64,000 nt of DNA from Anaeromyces robustus (taxonomy: Eukaryota > Neocallimastigomycota > Neocallimastigomycetes > Neocallimastigales > Neocallimastigaceae): positions 130,001 to 194,000 of the forward strand of contig MCFG01000044.1 of the NCBI GenBank assembly GCA_002104895.1, read 5' to 3'. Below, piece by piece: positions 36,999 through 49,100 of the stretch. A program made the position numbers and the translations under genes. Numbering within the stretch: position 1 is the stretch's first letter; each line of letters starts with the position of its first letter. The notes beneath the pieces are model-generated. The model was not told the DNA's origin, did no database searches, and saw only the letters and a list, made by a program, of their open reading frames with translations.

Positions 36999-37559
36999 TA
37001 AAATTATTTTCTTTTAATATTTTAAATTTAATTTAGTTAAAATTAATATTAAAATTTAAAAATTAGATATTAAAGTATTATTATAATATTTATGTCATCA
37101 AATTAAATATGACTAAATATCTTAATAATAATCGATAAGATTTTTTTTAAAAAAAAAAAAAGAAAGAAACTTTTTTATGGATTTATTAAGAAAAGATGAT
37201 ATTACTAAAATTTAACAATTTTATAGTTATATTTACATAAAAAATAACAAAAAAAATTTTTTTTTCCTTTTATTATAATTTATTATTAACTATTATTTAA
37301 ATATTAATATGATAAAACTTTTTAATTCATTAAATGTTTATAAGACTCAATTAGTTTTACTAATAAAAATAAAAAATAATGAAATAAAATATTTGATAAT
37401 ATTCATTAATATTAAAAAATATTGTTAAAAAAATTTAAATATAAATTTTATAAATTTAAAAAAAAAATTGTTTAAAAATACTTCTTATGTGAAAAATAAA
37501 TATTAATTTAATGTTTATTTTTTTATATTCTTTAAAATAAATCCCCCTTCTAAAACTTT
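36999..37559. other. AT-rich spacer
   Basis: 3' flank of the nuclease gene. No coding or structural feature seen. Confidence 0.55.
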
Positions 37560-38349
37560 CAAATGGTCAAGAGAAGTATGTAAATCTAATGATTAAAAAT
37601 CGCACTTCACAACTCCTTCTCTATTTTAGCTGAGGAATTTAATTCTAATAATCTCTCCATTGACGATATGCTGTCAAAATTTTTGCAAACGTCCATCAAA
37701 CCTTCAGGGTTCCTCATTTCATTGTCTTCACTATATCAAGAAACTTTCTCACAAAAAGCATATCATGTATATTAAAATCAAAAATTTATCTATCAATCAT
37801 GATACTTCAAATATCTCTGAATTTCTCAAACTATGTGACTCCTATAATAAAATGTATGTAAATATTAAATCAATCAAAAAGAACATTAGGAAGAATCTCT
37901 TTCTGGACTCTGTTAAATCTGATTTTGAAAACAAAAACATTAGTAAAGGATGGCAAGGTTTAAAAAAATTAGCCAAACCATCTTATTCTACCTCTCCTCC
38001 CTTGATGTCATCAAAGATAGCAATGGTAGCTTTTTATTTTCAAAGGAGGATAAGCTTCGTCGCTTTGCTGAACACTATGAACTTTTAGCTTCTGATATTA
38101 TTAGTCATAGTCTTAACAAAGAATTTTGGGAAGATAAACTTGGATTTCCTCCTCCAGACTCTTCTGAATGGAACATTAGTGGTTCAATTACTATTTCTGA
38201 AATTTACAAAACCGTTTCTTCTTTGAAAAATAAAAAAGCTCCAGATCCTGATGGTATTCCATCTGAATTCTTCAAAGCTTTCTTTTGTGAATATTCGTCA
38301 AATAATAATCAACCAAATTGTAATGATATCAAGAATCGTTATGGTTACT
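37560..38349 (+). pseudogene. Non-LTR retrotransposon (LINE) relic, pre-RT and RT start
   Basis: Several frames join into a LINE ORF2 segment: EEFNSNNLSIDDMLSKFLQT, then IKSIKKNIRKNLFLDSVKSD and NISKGWQGLKKLAKP, a frameshift near 37980-38020, then DSNGSFLFSKEDKLRRFAEH and ISEIYKTVSSLKNKKAPDPD followed by GIPSEFFKAFF. The KAP-x-P-DGIPSEFFK motif is the first reverse-transcriptase block of LINEs. The sequence is lost soon after. Codon choice here uses more C-ending triplets than neighbouring host genes. Confidence 0.8.
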
Positions 38350-38883
38350 AAAGTGGTTCATTGGTACCTGCTTGTAATATTTGTAATATCATACTGGTTG
38401 CCACTGGTTCAAATTTTACTTTTTACCTTTTGGAATAATATTTATAATAATAAATTAATTAAATGAATGAATCATTAATTTTTAGATAAATTTTCAATTT
38501 AATTAAATGAATGATAAATAATAACTCAAGTAAATTTTAATTAAGAGAATATATAATTAACTAACTAAATAAATTATTAATAATAAGCAAATGGATAAAT
38601 TGATTAATAATTAGATAAATTGTATTTTAATAATAATTAAATATATTTTTTATTGTAAATTGTATAACCAATCATGTATTAATTTAGAATAGATTTTTGA
38701 ATATAAAAACTCATGTATTATTTTATTATGACTATTTGAGTCAACATTAACATTCAACTTAATAATAAATAAAATAATAATAAAACCATATATAATTAAA
38801 TTGTTCAGAATATTTTAATAGTTATTTCAATATGTTTTATTCAAACTCTACATGTTTTATTTATTTATTTATTTATTTATTTA
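38350..38883. other. AT-rich spacer
   Basis: AATTAA/ATAAT repeats between the LINE relic and the MULE-like end fragment. No genes seen. Confidence 0.5.
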
Positions 38884-39033
38884 GGGAGTATTGCATTTCG
38901 AATATTTTATGATGGGAGAGTTGCATTTCGAAAATTTGATATGGGGCGCATATTAAATTTTTGCTATGAGGCGTATAAAAAATAAATTAAAAAATGAAAT
39001 TTTTTTTTTAACACAAATATAGAAAGCCACGGT
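38884..39033. mobile_element. MULE-like terminal fragment
   Basis: GGGAGTATTGCATTTCG at 38884 and GGGAGAGTTGCATTTCG at 38914 precede ATATGGGGCGCATATTAAAT, a GAGGCG segment, and AACACAAATATAGAAAGCCACG. This is the same subterminal sequence as the GAATGTG ends of the 29-33 kb elements, but here it carries the GGGAGAG outer motif. Homology stops at about 39033, where the LINE relic begins. Confidence 0.7.
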
Positions 39034-40312
39034 TAATTCTATCAATAAAACCATAATCTCTTCCACCAATTAAAAAAATATAAATTCGATACCTATTAAC
39101 TATTTTCCTATTACCTAAAATATCAATATTACTTATACTATTAATCCTAATATTATTAATTCTATTATCTACACTGGAGTTATCACTGGTCACAACAAAA
39201 CTATTAAAAAGACTATCTAAAAAATAAAAAAAATTTCAATCTAGATCAGAGAAGTGATTAATACGAAGATTTTTAAATAAAAAACAATTAATAAACCAAT
39301 GGTCAATTCTCTAATAACTGTCACAATAGAAACAACATGAACAACAATTAGGACAAGAATTATTAATCATTTTAGCAACTTTAGCAACTCTAACATCAAT
39401 TTTATATCCACATCTTGCCCTAAACATCTATCTAAAACCTTTACTATATTCTAGATTAAGCTTTAAGTAATTTCTTGATTTTTCAAAATTGTTTATTTTA
39501 TAAGTTTTAGCTTTAATCGATTTATCACTGTTCATCTCTCTGTTCTAATAGAATTCCATAATTTCTTTAGAAGAGGATGAAATATTATTTAATTTATCAT
39601 TTAATATTTTACTTTCTTTGTCCCAAATCCATTTGCTTGTTGTAGAAACATTGTTGACTATCTTTGAGATAATGCAGTTGGAGTTCTTCCTTCCACTTAT
39701 TAAAACATCTAACTTAAGCTAATACACATTAAAAAAATTAACATTAAAAAAATTAACATTTACCAGAAAATGGAGGAATATTGAGTTCTTTTGAAATGGA
39801 ATAAATAAAAACAAATGAATTAGGTTTCGAGAAGCCTTAAATTTAATAAAAACCTTTGTTAATAATTGTTTGTGTAGAGTTAGTATTGTTTTTATTAGAT
39901 CCAAGCAAAGGTGTGTAATAGGAGACTTGTCCAATAACTTTTGCAGAGAATAAAGTTCTTTTAAGAGGAATAGGAATCAAATCATTTTTTAAAAAACCTT
40001 GAATTGAAAATAAAGCCTTATTAACTTTATTTTCCATTTTATTAATAACAAATTTTAAATCTAGAGTTTTGTGAAAGGGAACACCAAAGTAAGTATAACA
40101 ATCTGTTTTAGGAATTACAATCATTTTTTAAAAAACCTTGAATTGAAAATAAAGCCTTATTAACTTTATTTTCCATTTTATTAATAACAAATTTTAAATC
40201 TAGAGTTTTGTGAAAGGGAACACCAAAGTAAGTATAACAATCTGTTTTAGGAATTACAATTCCAATTAAATAAAAGGTAGGGTTTTCTAATAAATTCCGA
40301 TTTTTCATATCT
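39034..40312 (-). pseudogene. LINE relic, RT C-terminal half and zinc-knuckle domain
   Basis: Minus strand from about 40312: ENPTFYLIGIVIPKTDCYTY followed by FGVPFHKTLDLKFVINKMEN and VNKALFSIQGFL is the post-catalytic RT/thumb region of LINEs. After the duplicated segment, IPIPLKRTLFSAKVIGQVSY, KPNSFVFIYSISKELNIPPF and KWIWDKESKILNDKL follow. RARCGYKIDVRVAKVAKMIN with NSCPNCCSCC and IDHWFINC is the terminal Cys/His domain. At least four in-frame stops and a frame-shifting tandem duplication show it is dead. It runs opposite to the LINE relic at 37560, so it is a separate insertion or an inverted piece. Confidence 0.8.
39981..40258. repeat. 139-bp tandem duplication inside the LINE relic
   Basis: Two near-identical copies begin ATCATTTTTTAAAAAACC at 39981 and 40120. 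The length, 139, is not a multiple of three, so it shifts the frame. Confidence 0.9.
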
Positions 40313-41159
40313 AACAGCTATAAAATAAATAATTTTTTATTTTAAAAAGTGTAATATAGTTAATAATAATATATATTACATGCTATTAATGTAAAAAAAA
40401 AATTATTCATATTTAAAAACTCATTTAATTAAATAGTTTAATAATATAAAATTAAATATATATAAAATATTTATTAAAATTTATGTTATATCAATATAAA
40501 AACAAAAAAGTATGATAAAAAAAATTTCATTAAAAAATTTATTTGATTTTTGTTTTATATTTTAATACATATTTATATTTTTTAATGTTTATTTTTTTCT
40601 TTATATTTATTGGATTTATTTATTTATTTGTTTATTTATTTATTTGTTTGTTTATTTATTTATTTATTTATTAATATAAAAAAATATTAAATCCATTTTT
40701 TTTACATATACATATATATTCCAAAAAACACAATATAAAATTTTTTTTTTACCAAATATTATTTTTAAATTTATTATTAATAGCTTTTATTTTTTATTGT
40801 TTTATTTTTATTTTTATTTTTGTTTTTATTTTTATTTTTATTTTTATTTTTATTTTTATTTTTATTTTTATTTTTATTTTTATTTTTATTTTTATTTTTA
40901 TTTTTATTTTTATTTTTATTTTTATATATATTGTATTGTAATTTTTTGTATAAATAAATATATATATTTTTTTGAATGCTTTGCTTTTAAATAAATATAT
41001 AATAATGAAAAAGATTCTAAAATTAAATTATTAAAAAAATTGAAAATTGATTTGATATAAAGATGATCTATTATTTATAATTGTTATTATTATTGTTAAA
41101 AAAAATGTTTTTTTATATATATTTGATTTCATTTATGAAAAAAAATTTTTTTTTTCTTT
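40313..41159. other. AT-rich region with hexamer array
   Basis: Contains TTTA repeats near 40615-40672 and the (ATTTTT)n array at 40799-40926. No gene. The right end is the 3' flank of the first CE2 gene. Confidence 0.6.
40799..40926. repeat. (ATTTTT)n hexamer microsatellite
   Basis: About 21 units, nearly perfect. The Phe-Tyr open frame across it is an artefact. Confidence 0.95.
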
Positions 41160-42647
41160 TTAAGCATTAAGTTCAATATTAACATTTGGATCAGAAGTCC
41201 ATCCATAAAGTCTTTCTATTTCTCCTACAAGTTCATAGGTAGCATCAACATGTGACTGAGCTGCTGGATGACCATCAACACCTAATCCATTCATATCAGT
41301 ATTTTGAACATTTAATTTAAAGGCATTAACATGATGATCACCAGTTTCAATTGTGTAATTTTTAACAGCTTCTTCAATTTCTGGATAAACTTCTTGTCCC
41401 ATCATACCAAGTACACAAAGAATTTCTGTATTTGGATAATTGGCTCTGATTTGAGCAAGGAATTTTTCATATTCTTCAATAAAGGCAAGTTTTTCTTCTG
41501 GAAGTATACTTTCATCAATAGCTTCAAAATAGGAATTATCATTGGTACCAAGATTAATAACAACAAGATCTGGTACAAAATCATTATAATTCCATTTAGT
41601 ATTTTGTAATTGATAAGTACCATCATCAAATTGATTTGGTTCAAAGGAATAACCAAGTTTATCATAATATTGTGGAAGTTGAGCATCAGTATATCTTCCA
41701 CCAGTGAAAGGATAACATGAAAGTATAGCAAAACCACTATAAGCAGCAATACTATAATCAGCATGGAATTTTTGAGCTGTTTTATGAGCATAAGATTTAG
41801 TACCATCTTCAGATTTAGTAGAGAAAACGTCACCAACAACACCATCAACACCATAAGCACATGTAATAGAATCACCAATAAATTCTATTTTTTTAGAAGC
41901 TTGAGCGGTTGGTTCAATTTTTGAAGAATCAGCTTTAATATCATTAATACGTATAGAACCACGTTCAGCTTCAGAAACTTTAATGAAACGTACAATATGT
42001 TCAGCATCATCATTGAAATTTACAGTAAAATCTGTCATCTTTTCAGTAATAACAGTATCAAGGTAAAGTTTACCATCAGTATAAATTTGAATACGAGCAG
42101 GATTTTCTTCACCATAAGAAGTTGTATCTGCTGTTACATTAATAATAGTAGTTTTACCATTAAATTTATATTCAATACCTGAATTGGTTAAACCAAACCA
42201 AAGATAACCATCTTGATAATTAGCTCTACCAAGAATTTTAACATTTTCTTTTATTGGTTCAAATGAATTTAAATCATCTTCACTATCTGTATTATTATCA
42301 CTATTATCATTATCATCAACAGTTACATCACTTGGAACTTCAACAACTATATCATCTTCAGTAGTATCATTATCAAGCATTGTACTTTCTTCTTCTTCTG
42401 GAATAATAAGTTCATTATAATACATAATTTCTTTACAAAATTGACTTATTTCATCACATTGAGTTAGATCAACTTTTTTATTTCTTAAACATTCATTAGC
42501 ATGTTGATAACAAGTTTTAGTTTGTTCTATTTTACATTCAAAATCAACAGCACTACAAGTAAGATATGGATTTGTTGATCTTTGTTTTGTAACTGGAAGT
42601 GCTGATACAACACTAATAGCAGCTAATAATATTAAATTAAATTTCAT
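41160..42647 (-). CDS. Secreted CE2 acetyl(xylan) esterase, copy 1, 495 aa
   Basis: A complete intronless gene. Signal peptide 1-16 (VVSA). A six-cysteine module follows (C31, C38, C46, C53, C64, C71; starts NPYLTC). Residues 82-128 form an acidic Asp/Thr/Ser linker. From 136 (VKILGRANYQDGYLWFGL) runs the beta-sandwich N-domain of carbohydrate esterase family 2, then the SGNH hydrolase: block I GDSITCAYG (nucleophile S260), block II around G305, block III GTND (N369) and block V DGHP (D458, H460). All catalytic positions are present. CE2 enzymes remove acetyl groups from xylan or manno-oligosaccharides. No dockerin is present. The gene is transcribed away from the 50-64 kb genes and shares its first 80 residues almost exactly with copy 2. 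Confidence 0.93.
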   Translation of the reverse strand: MKFNLILLAAISVVSALPVTKQRSTNPYLTCSAVDFECKIEQTKTCYQHANECLRNKKVDLTQCDEISQFCKEIMYYNELIIPEEEESTMLDNDTTEDDIVVEVPSDVTVDDNDNSDNNTDSEDDLNSFEPIKENVKILGRANYQDGYLWFGLTNSGIEYKFNGKTTIINVTADTTSYGEENPARIQIYTDGKLYLDTVITEKMTDFTVNFNDDAEHIVRFIKVSEAERGSIRINDIKADSSKIEPTAQASKKIEFIGDSITCAYGVDGVVGDVFSTKSEDGTKSYAHKTAQKFHADYSIAAYSGFAILSCYPFTGGRYTDAQLPQYYDKLGYSFEPNQFDDGTYQLQNTKWNYNDFVPDLVVINLGTNDNSYFEAIDESILPEEKLAFIEEYEKFLAQIRANYPNTEILCVLGMMGQEVYPEIEEAVKNYTIETGDHHVNAFKLNVQNTDMNGLGVDGHPAAQSHVDATYELVGEIERLYGWTSDPNVNIELNA

Positions 42648-45600
42648 CTTTTGTTTTTTTTTTTTGTTAATATTAATGTTATATATTATATATATTATAT
42701 TATAATAATAATAAAATTTATTTTATTAATGATGACTTATTGTTAATTATTTTATTTTTTTTTATTAATAAATAAATGTGTATATATACTGGACAATTTA
42801 TATATTATAAATATATACTAAAAAAAAAAAGTATTTTCTTATTACTATTAATACTATTAATTACCTTTTTTTTATATATTTATTATTATTAATAAAATAG
42901 AATAAAAATTAGTAATAAAAATAAGTAAAAAAAATAAAAAAAATATAAAAAAAGGTCAAAAAATAACTTTTATAAAAAAAAAAAATTTTTTTTATATTTA
43001 TTAATAATGGTAATACAAAAAAATTATATCATCTTTATTCACCCAAAACAGTAATAAGAATAGCGATTTATATATAGATGAATAGCATAATTTTTTTTTA
43101 TTAAATAAAATTTATAAAAAATGATAATAAAAAAAAATAATAATAATTAAAATTTAATAATCTAATAAAAAAAAAGCTTTTTAATTAGTATTTCTTTATA
43201 ATTAAAAATTACAAATAAAAAAAAAACTTTTACTAATTTTATTTTTATCCAATAAAATTTTTTATCCAATAAATAAATTATTTTCTTTCTTTTCTTTATT
43301 ATTAATATTATTAATTATTATAATTATTAATTATTATTATTATTTATTATTATTATTTATTATTATTAGTATTATCTTTAAATGGTTAAACAGTAAATAC
43401 ATTAAATAATAATATTATTAATATAAAAAAAATTTATTTCCATTGTTTAGGTAATTAAAATTAAAATTAAAATTTTGTTGATCATAAAATAAATTAAAAT
43501 TTAAATTAAATTAAAAAAACAAACCAAGAAAATAAAAAAAAAAAAAAAAAAGAGCTTATTTTTATTATTATATTCTTTCAGTAAATAAATAAATATATAA
43601 ATATATAAATAACTAAATAAATAACAATAAATTAAATAAATAAATAATTAAATAAATAAATTAGGGTTTTTAATTTTTAATGATTTTTTACCATTTTTTA
43701 TTATTATTATTAAAAATTTATTATTATTATCATACGGATAAATTAATAAATAATTAATTTTTTAATTTTCATTATCACGTTTTTTTTTTTTTATTATTTT
43801 TTTGTTTATATATATAAAAAAAAAAAAGACAACTTTAAATATTAAATAATTAATATTTTTATTTGTCATAAATATTAAATAATTAATATTTTTATTCATG
43901 ACAAATAGTTAATAATAATAATAATATAAAATTTGTTTTGTTTTGTTTTATATGTGAAAATATAAAGAATACCTAATATAAGATATAATAAATTATTATT
44001 ATATGATAAAAAATAATTATAAATTAAAACAAAAAACAAATTTAAATAATTATAAATTAAAACAAAAAACAAATTTAAATAATTATATTAAATATTTTAT
44101 AATTTAATTATCCTTTTTTAAATAATTAAATAATTTTTTTTTATTCTCTTATTATTATTATTATTACACTTTTTTTTTACTTTTTCTTATTATTAAATTG
44201 TTATTCAAATTTAATTAAATAAATAAGTAAAGTTATTATATATATACTGCAGGAATTTGACATTTATAATTGATATTTTTTTCTCACAATAATCATGTTC
44301 TGAATATTTTAGTACTTCAAGTTCAATAATTCAATATTTTTTTTTTTGAAAATCACAAAAAATTAACTACTTTTAATTAATGATAAAATATTTAAATAAA
44401 AAGTATTTATTCATAATTATATTATAATTAATCATGATATGGATTATAATATCTTTTTTTATTAAATAAAATATATAATACTGTGACCTACTGTACTTGA
44501 ATAATAAAAAAAAGTTTTTTTTTCAGAAACATTAATCAGTATTAAAGATCATCATCATAGTTTTCCTTTATTTTATATATATATATATTATTATTATTAT
44601 TATTACATTTTGTTATATTTTAATCAAAAAATTTTTAATGAGAAGTTTTTTCCCAAAATATTATAAACATTTTTTAAATTAATATATATTATTTTTTTAG
44701 TTAAATTTATACTTTTATGATTATAATATAATAATTAAAAAATTTTTAATAAATAGAATTAACTAAATCAAATAAAAATGGTATATATATTCTTTAATTG
44801 AACTATCAGAATATCAATTAACTATTGTTGATAATTTTATTATTGTTTTCTTTTTTCATTATTTTTTTATGTTTGATTTTTATTTTTATTTTTAATAATT
44901 CATAAATAGTAGATTAATAAATATAATTATTTATGATATATTAATTATAATAATTAAAATACTAAAATATTAGTATTTTCATGAATATAAAAGAAATAAT
45001 ACAATTATAATTCATTTTAATATTAATTAATTAGAATAATATAGAATATAATAATTGTATTTATTTATATTTTTATATTTATCTTTAATTTTTATTTTTA
45101 TTTATTAAATAAATAATTAATAATTTTTATTATTTAATATAATATAAATACTATAATAATTATTACTTTAATCATTATAAATGATTAAAATGATTAAAGC
45201 AATAATTTTTTTAAAACGCTAAGAATTAAACAATTTTTTTTTAAAAATTTAAAATAATAAATACATAATAATAATAGTATTTATTTATTTAATTGTTATT
45301 CTATTTTTTTATTATGCGTTTTTTTTTTATGATTTCATGTATATTAATATTTAAATTCAATAAAGATGTAGTACGAATTGTGTGCTATAATAAAAAAAAA
45401 AGTTATTCTTTTTATTTATTTATTTAATATTTATTTATTTAATATTTAATTAATTAATTATAGATTTATTTATTAATTTATTTATTTATTTATTTATTTA
45501 ATATTTAATTATTTATTTATTAATTTATTTATTTATTTAATATTTAATTAATTAATTATTTATTTATTAATTTATTTATTTAATATTTATTTATTTATTT

Positions 45601-45956
45601 ATTTATTATTTATTTATTTATTAATTTATTTATTTATTAATTTATTTATTTATTTATTTATAATTTATGATGCAATGTTACATTAAAAAAAAAGAAAAGG
45701 ATATAAAAATAAAAATATTTTAATTAAAACAAACTTTAAAAAAAAAAAGGAAAATTATTTTTTTATTATAATTATTATATAATTTCTTTAAATAATAATG
45801 TCCCCCATTTCTATTTTTTTTAAATTATTAAATCATTTATAATAATAAAGTAAAAAAAAAAAAAAAATTATATAATTATTTATTATAAAAGTTCATTAAT
45901 AATATATTAATATATATATAAATAAAAAAAAAAAACTATTCAGAATTGTATCTTTA
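42648..45956. other. AT-rich intergenic region
   Basis: Upstream of CE2 copy 1. It holds a 33-bp duplication at about 44009-44080 (AATTATAAATTAAAACAAAA unit), a doubled TAAATATTAAATAATTAATA block at 43840-43905 enclosed by TTTGTCAT/ATGACAAA, and a TTTA/ATTTAATT array at 45411-45662. No gene seen. Confidence 0.55.
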
Positions 45957-46193
45957 TTACAATTGTTTATTATAATAATAATTGAAGGAAATAATGAAAA
46001 AAAAAGTATTATAAATAATATAACGATGGTCATAATCATTCCTTATAATTATATATAACATATCAATGTAGCATTCATTATTCTTTTTTTCATTAAAATA
46101 TGAAAAATTAGTAATTTTTTCGCCATCAGATAATTTAATATTTAACAATAATAAAATATAAAAAAATAATATTAAATATAATTTGTTTAATTT
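45957..46193 (-). pseudogene. Relic of a small secreted protein
   Basis: Minus-strand frame KLNKLYLILFFYILLLLNIK then LSDGEKITNFSYFNEKKNNE, CYIDMLYIIIRNDYDHRY and a Tyr/Asn tail to a stop at 45957. The start looks like a signal peptide, but the codon before KLNK is TAG, not ATG. Either the ATG was lost, or CTAG is a splice acceptor and a tiny first exon supplies the start. The first in-frame ATG is at 46148, inside the frame. No family recognised. Confidence 0.4.
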
Positions 46194-49100
46194 CTAGTTT
46201 TAATAATCAATATGATGAATATGAATACTAATTAATACTAATTCGAATAAATAAATATATACATTTATTTATATATATACTAATAAAAGTTTTTTTTTTT
46301 TTTAATAAGAAAATAATTAAAATATTTATTATTTTTTTATAGATTATAAAATTTAAAAAAAAAAGAAATAATATAAATATTATAATAAAAGTTATTGAAA
46401 TAATCAATTTAGTTAAAATATATATTTGAACAATGATATTGATAATGATAATATTAATAATAATAATGAATAATTATGACCATTGTAAAAATAAATAGTG
46501 GAGTAAAATATATAATGAACTTTAAAAAATAAAATAAAATAAAATAAAACTTTATTGAGTTTAAATTATATAAAATATTTTAAATTTTAGATTAGATATA
46601 ACAAGTTAAATACATTTTAGTTAAATATTTTTTCTAAAGTTTTTAAACTATTTTATTATTTTAATGTTAATTAAAAAAAAAATTTTTTTTAACTTTGAAT
46701 AAGTGTATAACTTTTTTTTTTGTGAGTCATGAATTGTATATATAAATTATATAATTATATTATATATAAATTTTATAATGTATGATGATATGAAATATCA
46801 TCATACAAAACTTACTATAAAAAAGATATTTTACATTAAAGATTGCCTTTTATTTATTTTATTATTATTAACAAAATAATATAAATAAAAGTAAAATTGA
46901 ATCATTAATTAATTTATTCTATAAATATAACAATTAAACTCAATAATGGATTAAAATAAGACTAATTAAATTTCTATTTAATAAATAAAAATTAAAAAAA
47001 AAAAAAAAGATTATAATAAAAGGTTAATAATTAATTAAAAAAAGAATAGTAATAAATTGTATTAACTTTAAATGATAATATTAAAAATATTTATTAATTT
47101 GTGTTTTATTATTAATTATTATAAAGATTATAAAAATAATAAATAATAAAACACAAATTAATAAAATAAAATAAAATAGTAAATTTATTAAATTATAGAT
47201 TTATGTATAGAGTACTAAAAAAACATATATAAAATAAAATAAATAAAAAAATTAAAATATAAATAAATAAATAAATAAAAAGATTAAAATGTTTTTTTTT
47301 GGGGTAGAGAAATTAAAAAATATATATATTAAAATGATAATAATTATAAGAAAAATAATAATAATAATAAATAATATTAATAAATATTAATAAATATAAA
47401 ATAATAATAATCATTATCATAATATTCATTATTCAAAAAATTTTATCATTCATTATTATTCATTATTAATTATTAATCATTATAAATATTTATTATTAAT
47501 TATGATAAATAAAAATGATGAGACTTAAAAATAATAGTTAGCATATAAAATGATCAGTAAAAACCATAAATTTATGAATACTTCTTTTATTTTTATATCA
47601 GTTTATAATAATATTTTATTTATATATCGTTTAATCCTTATTTTAAATAAAGAATATATAAATATAAAGTTATTTTTTTTTTCATTTAATTATTTTAAAT
47701 GATAAAACTGACTCATAATAATAATAATAATAATAATAAAAAAGGACTATTAGTGTATTATTTTATACTTTTTCTTCATTAATGTTAATGATAATGTACT
47801 TTAATATATTAATATATTCTTATATTATAATACATTCTTATATAATAACATAAATAACATAATATATTTTTATTCATTTATTATCATTTATTCATTTATT
47901 ATTCTTTATTCTTTTTTTGGTTTTTATTATTAAAAATGTTTCTACTTTTTTTTATTTGTATTTAACTTTAACTTGTAAGAATTTTAAATTCAAAAAATTT
48001 TGTTTCTAAAAACACACACAAAAAGATATTAATAAAAGTTTAAAAATTTCTATTACAGGAAATATTTAAATTTTCAAAAAAAGAAAAAAAAAATTTAAAC
48101 TTTTTTATTTCAGTTTCAATTTTGTTATTATAATTTTTAATTATTATTATTATCATTATTATTATTTTTAATTAAAAAACTAAATTTTATTAGTATTTTT
48201 AATTTCGTTTTTCTTATTTTTCTATATAATTTGATAAAATAAAAAATTAATGATAAAAAAATACACATTAATATATCAAGATTTTTGATAACAAATCAAC
48301 TTTTTTTTCTACTTTGAGTTATATGAAATATTAATAAAGAAAGTTAAAAGAAAAAAAACATTAAAATTATTTAATTTCATTTATAATTGTGGAGGAAAAT
48401 ATAAAAGAATAATAAATGTTTAAAATATTTGAAAAAAAAATATTCTTTTTTTCTTTTAACCATTTAAACATTTTTCATAATTAACTTAATAAGGAAATTG
48501 AAATTACCAAAAGTAAAAAGTTTTTTATTTTATATTTAATTATTATTATTTATTATGATTTTAATACCCAATTAAATAAATGAATGAAAAAATAACTAAA
48601 TAAATAAATATTAATCTATAAATAAATGAATAAATGAATTAATAAATAAATAGATAAAAATTAACATAAAAAAAAATATAATGAAAAAAACATAAAAAAA
48701 TAGTATTTCAATTTATAATATTAAATATTAAATATCAAAACTTCTGGGGTAAAACTTAATCATTTTATGATATTTCCATATATGGTATAAATTAAATTAA
48801 AATGATAAAATTTTATTGGTTTACCTATCTAAAATAAATTAAAAAGTTAAAAATTGAAAAAACATTTCAAGAATTAAAAAAAACTAAAAAAATTCTCAAA
48901 AAATAAAAAAAATTAACTATAATTATATATATTATTTAAATATATATAATGAATGTATTATTAAATATTATAAAATATATTATAAAATACTTTCAATATA
49001 TACTTTCAATACATATTTCATTATTTTATGATATATGTATTACATATATTATAATGTATTGTAATATATTTATTTATAATTTCATAAATTTGTTTATATT

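Noticed and set aside
39843-40308. Two separate small minus-strand genes
   Set aside because: They are overlapping pieces of one LINE relic made to look separate by a 139-bp tandem duplication.
40797-40994. Phe-Tyr repeat protein
   Set aside because: Pure (ATTTTT)n microsatellite.
41402-41878. Alternative-frame open stretch within CE2 copy 1, repeated in copies 2-4
   Set aside because: It recurs only because the true coding frame is conserved; composition is Leu/Ile-rich shadow and it lacks its own start context.
42420-42560. Fungal dockerin at the CE2 N-terminus
   Set aside because: Six cysteines are present, but the spacing and the Trp/Gly/Tyr pattern of fungal dockerins are missing.
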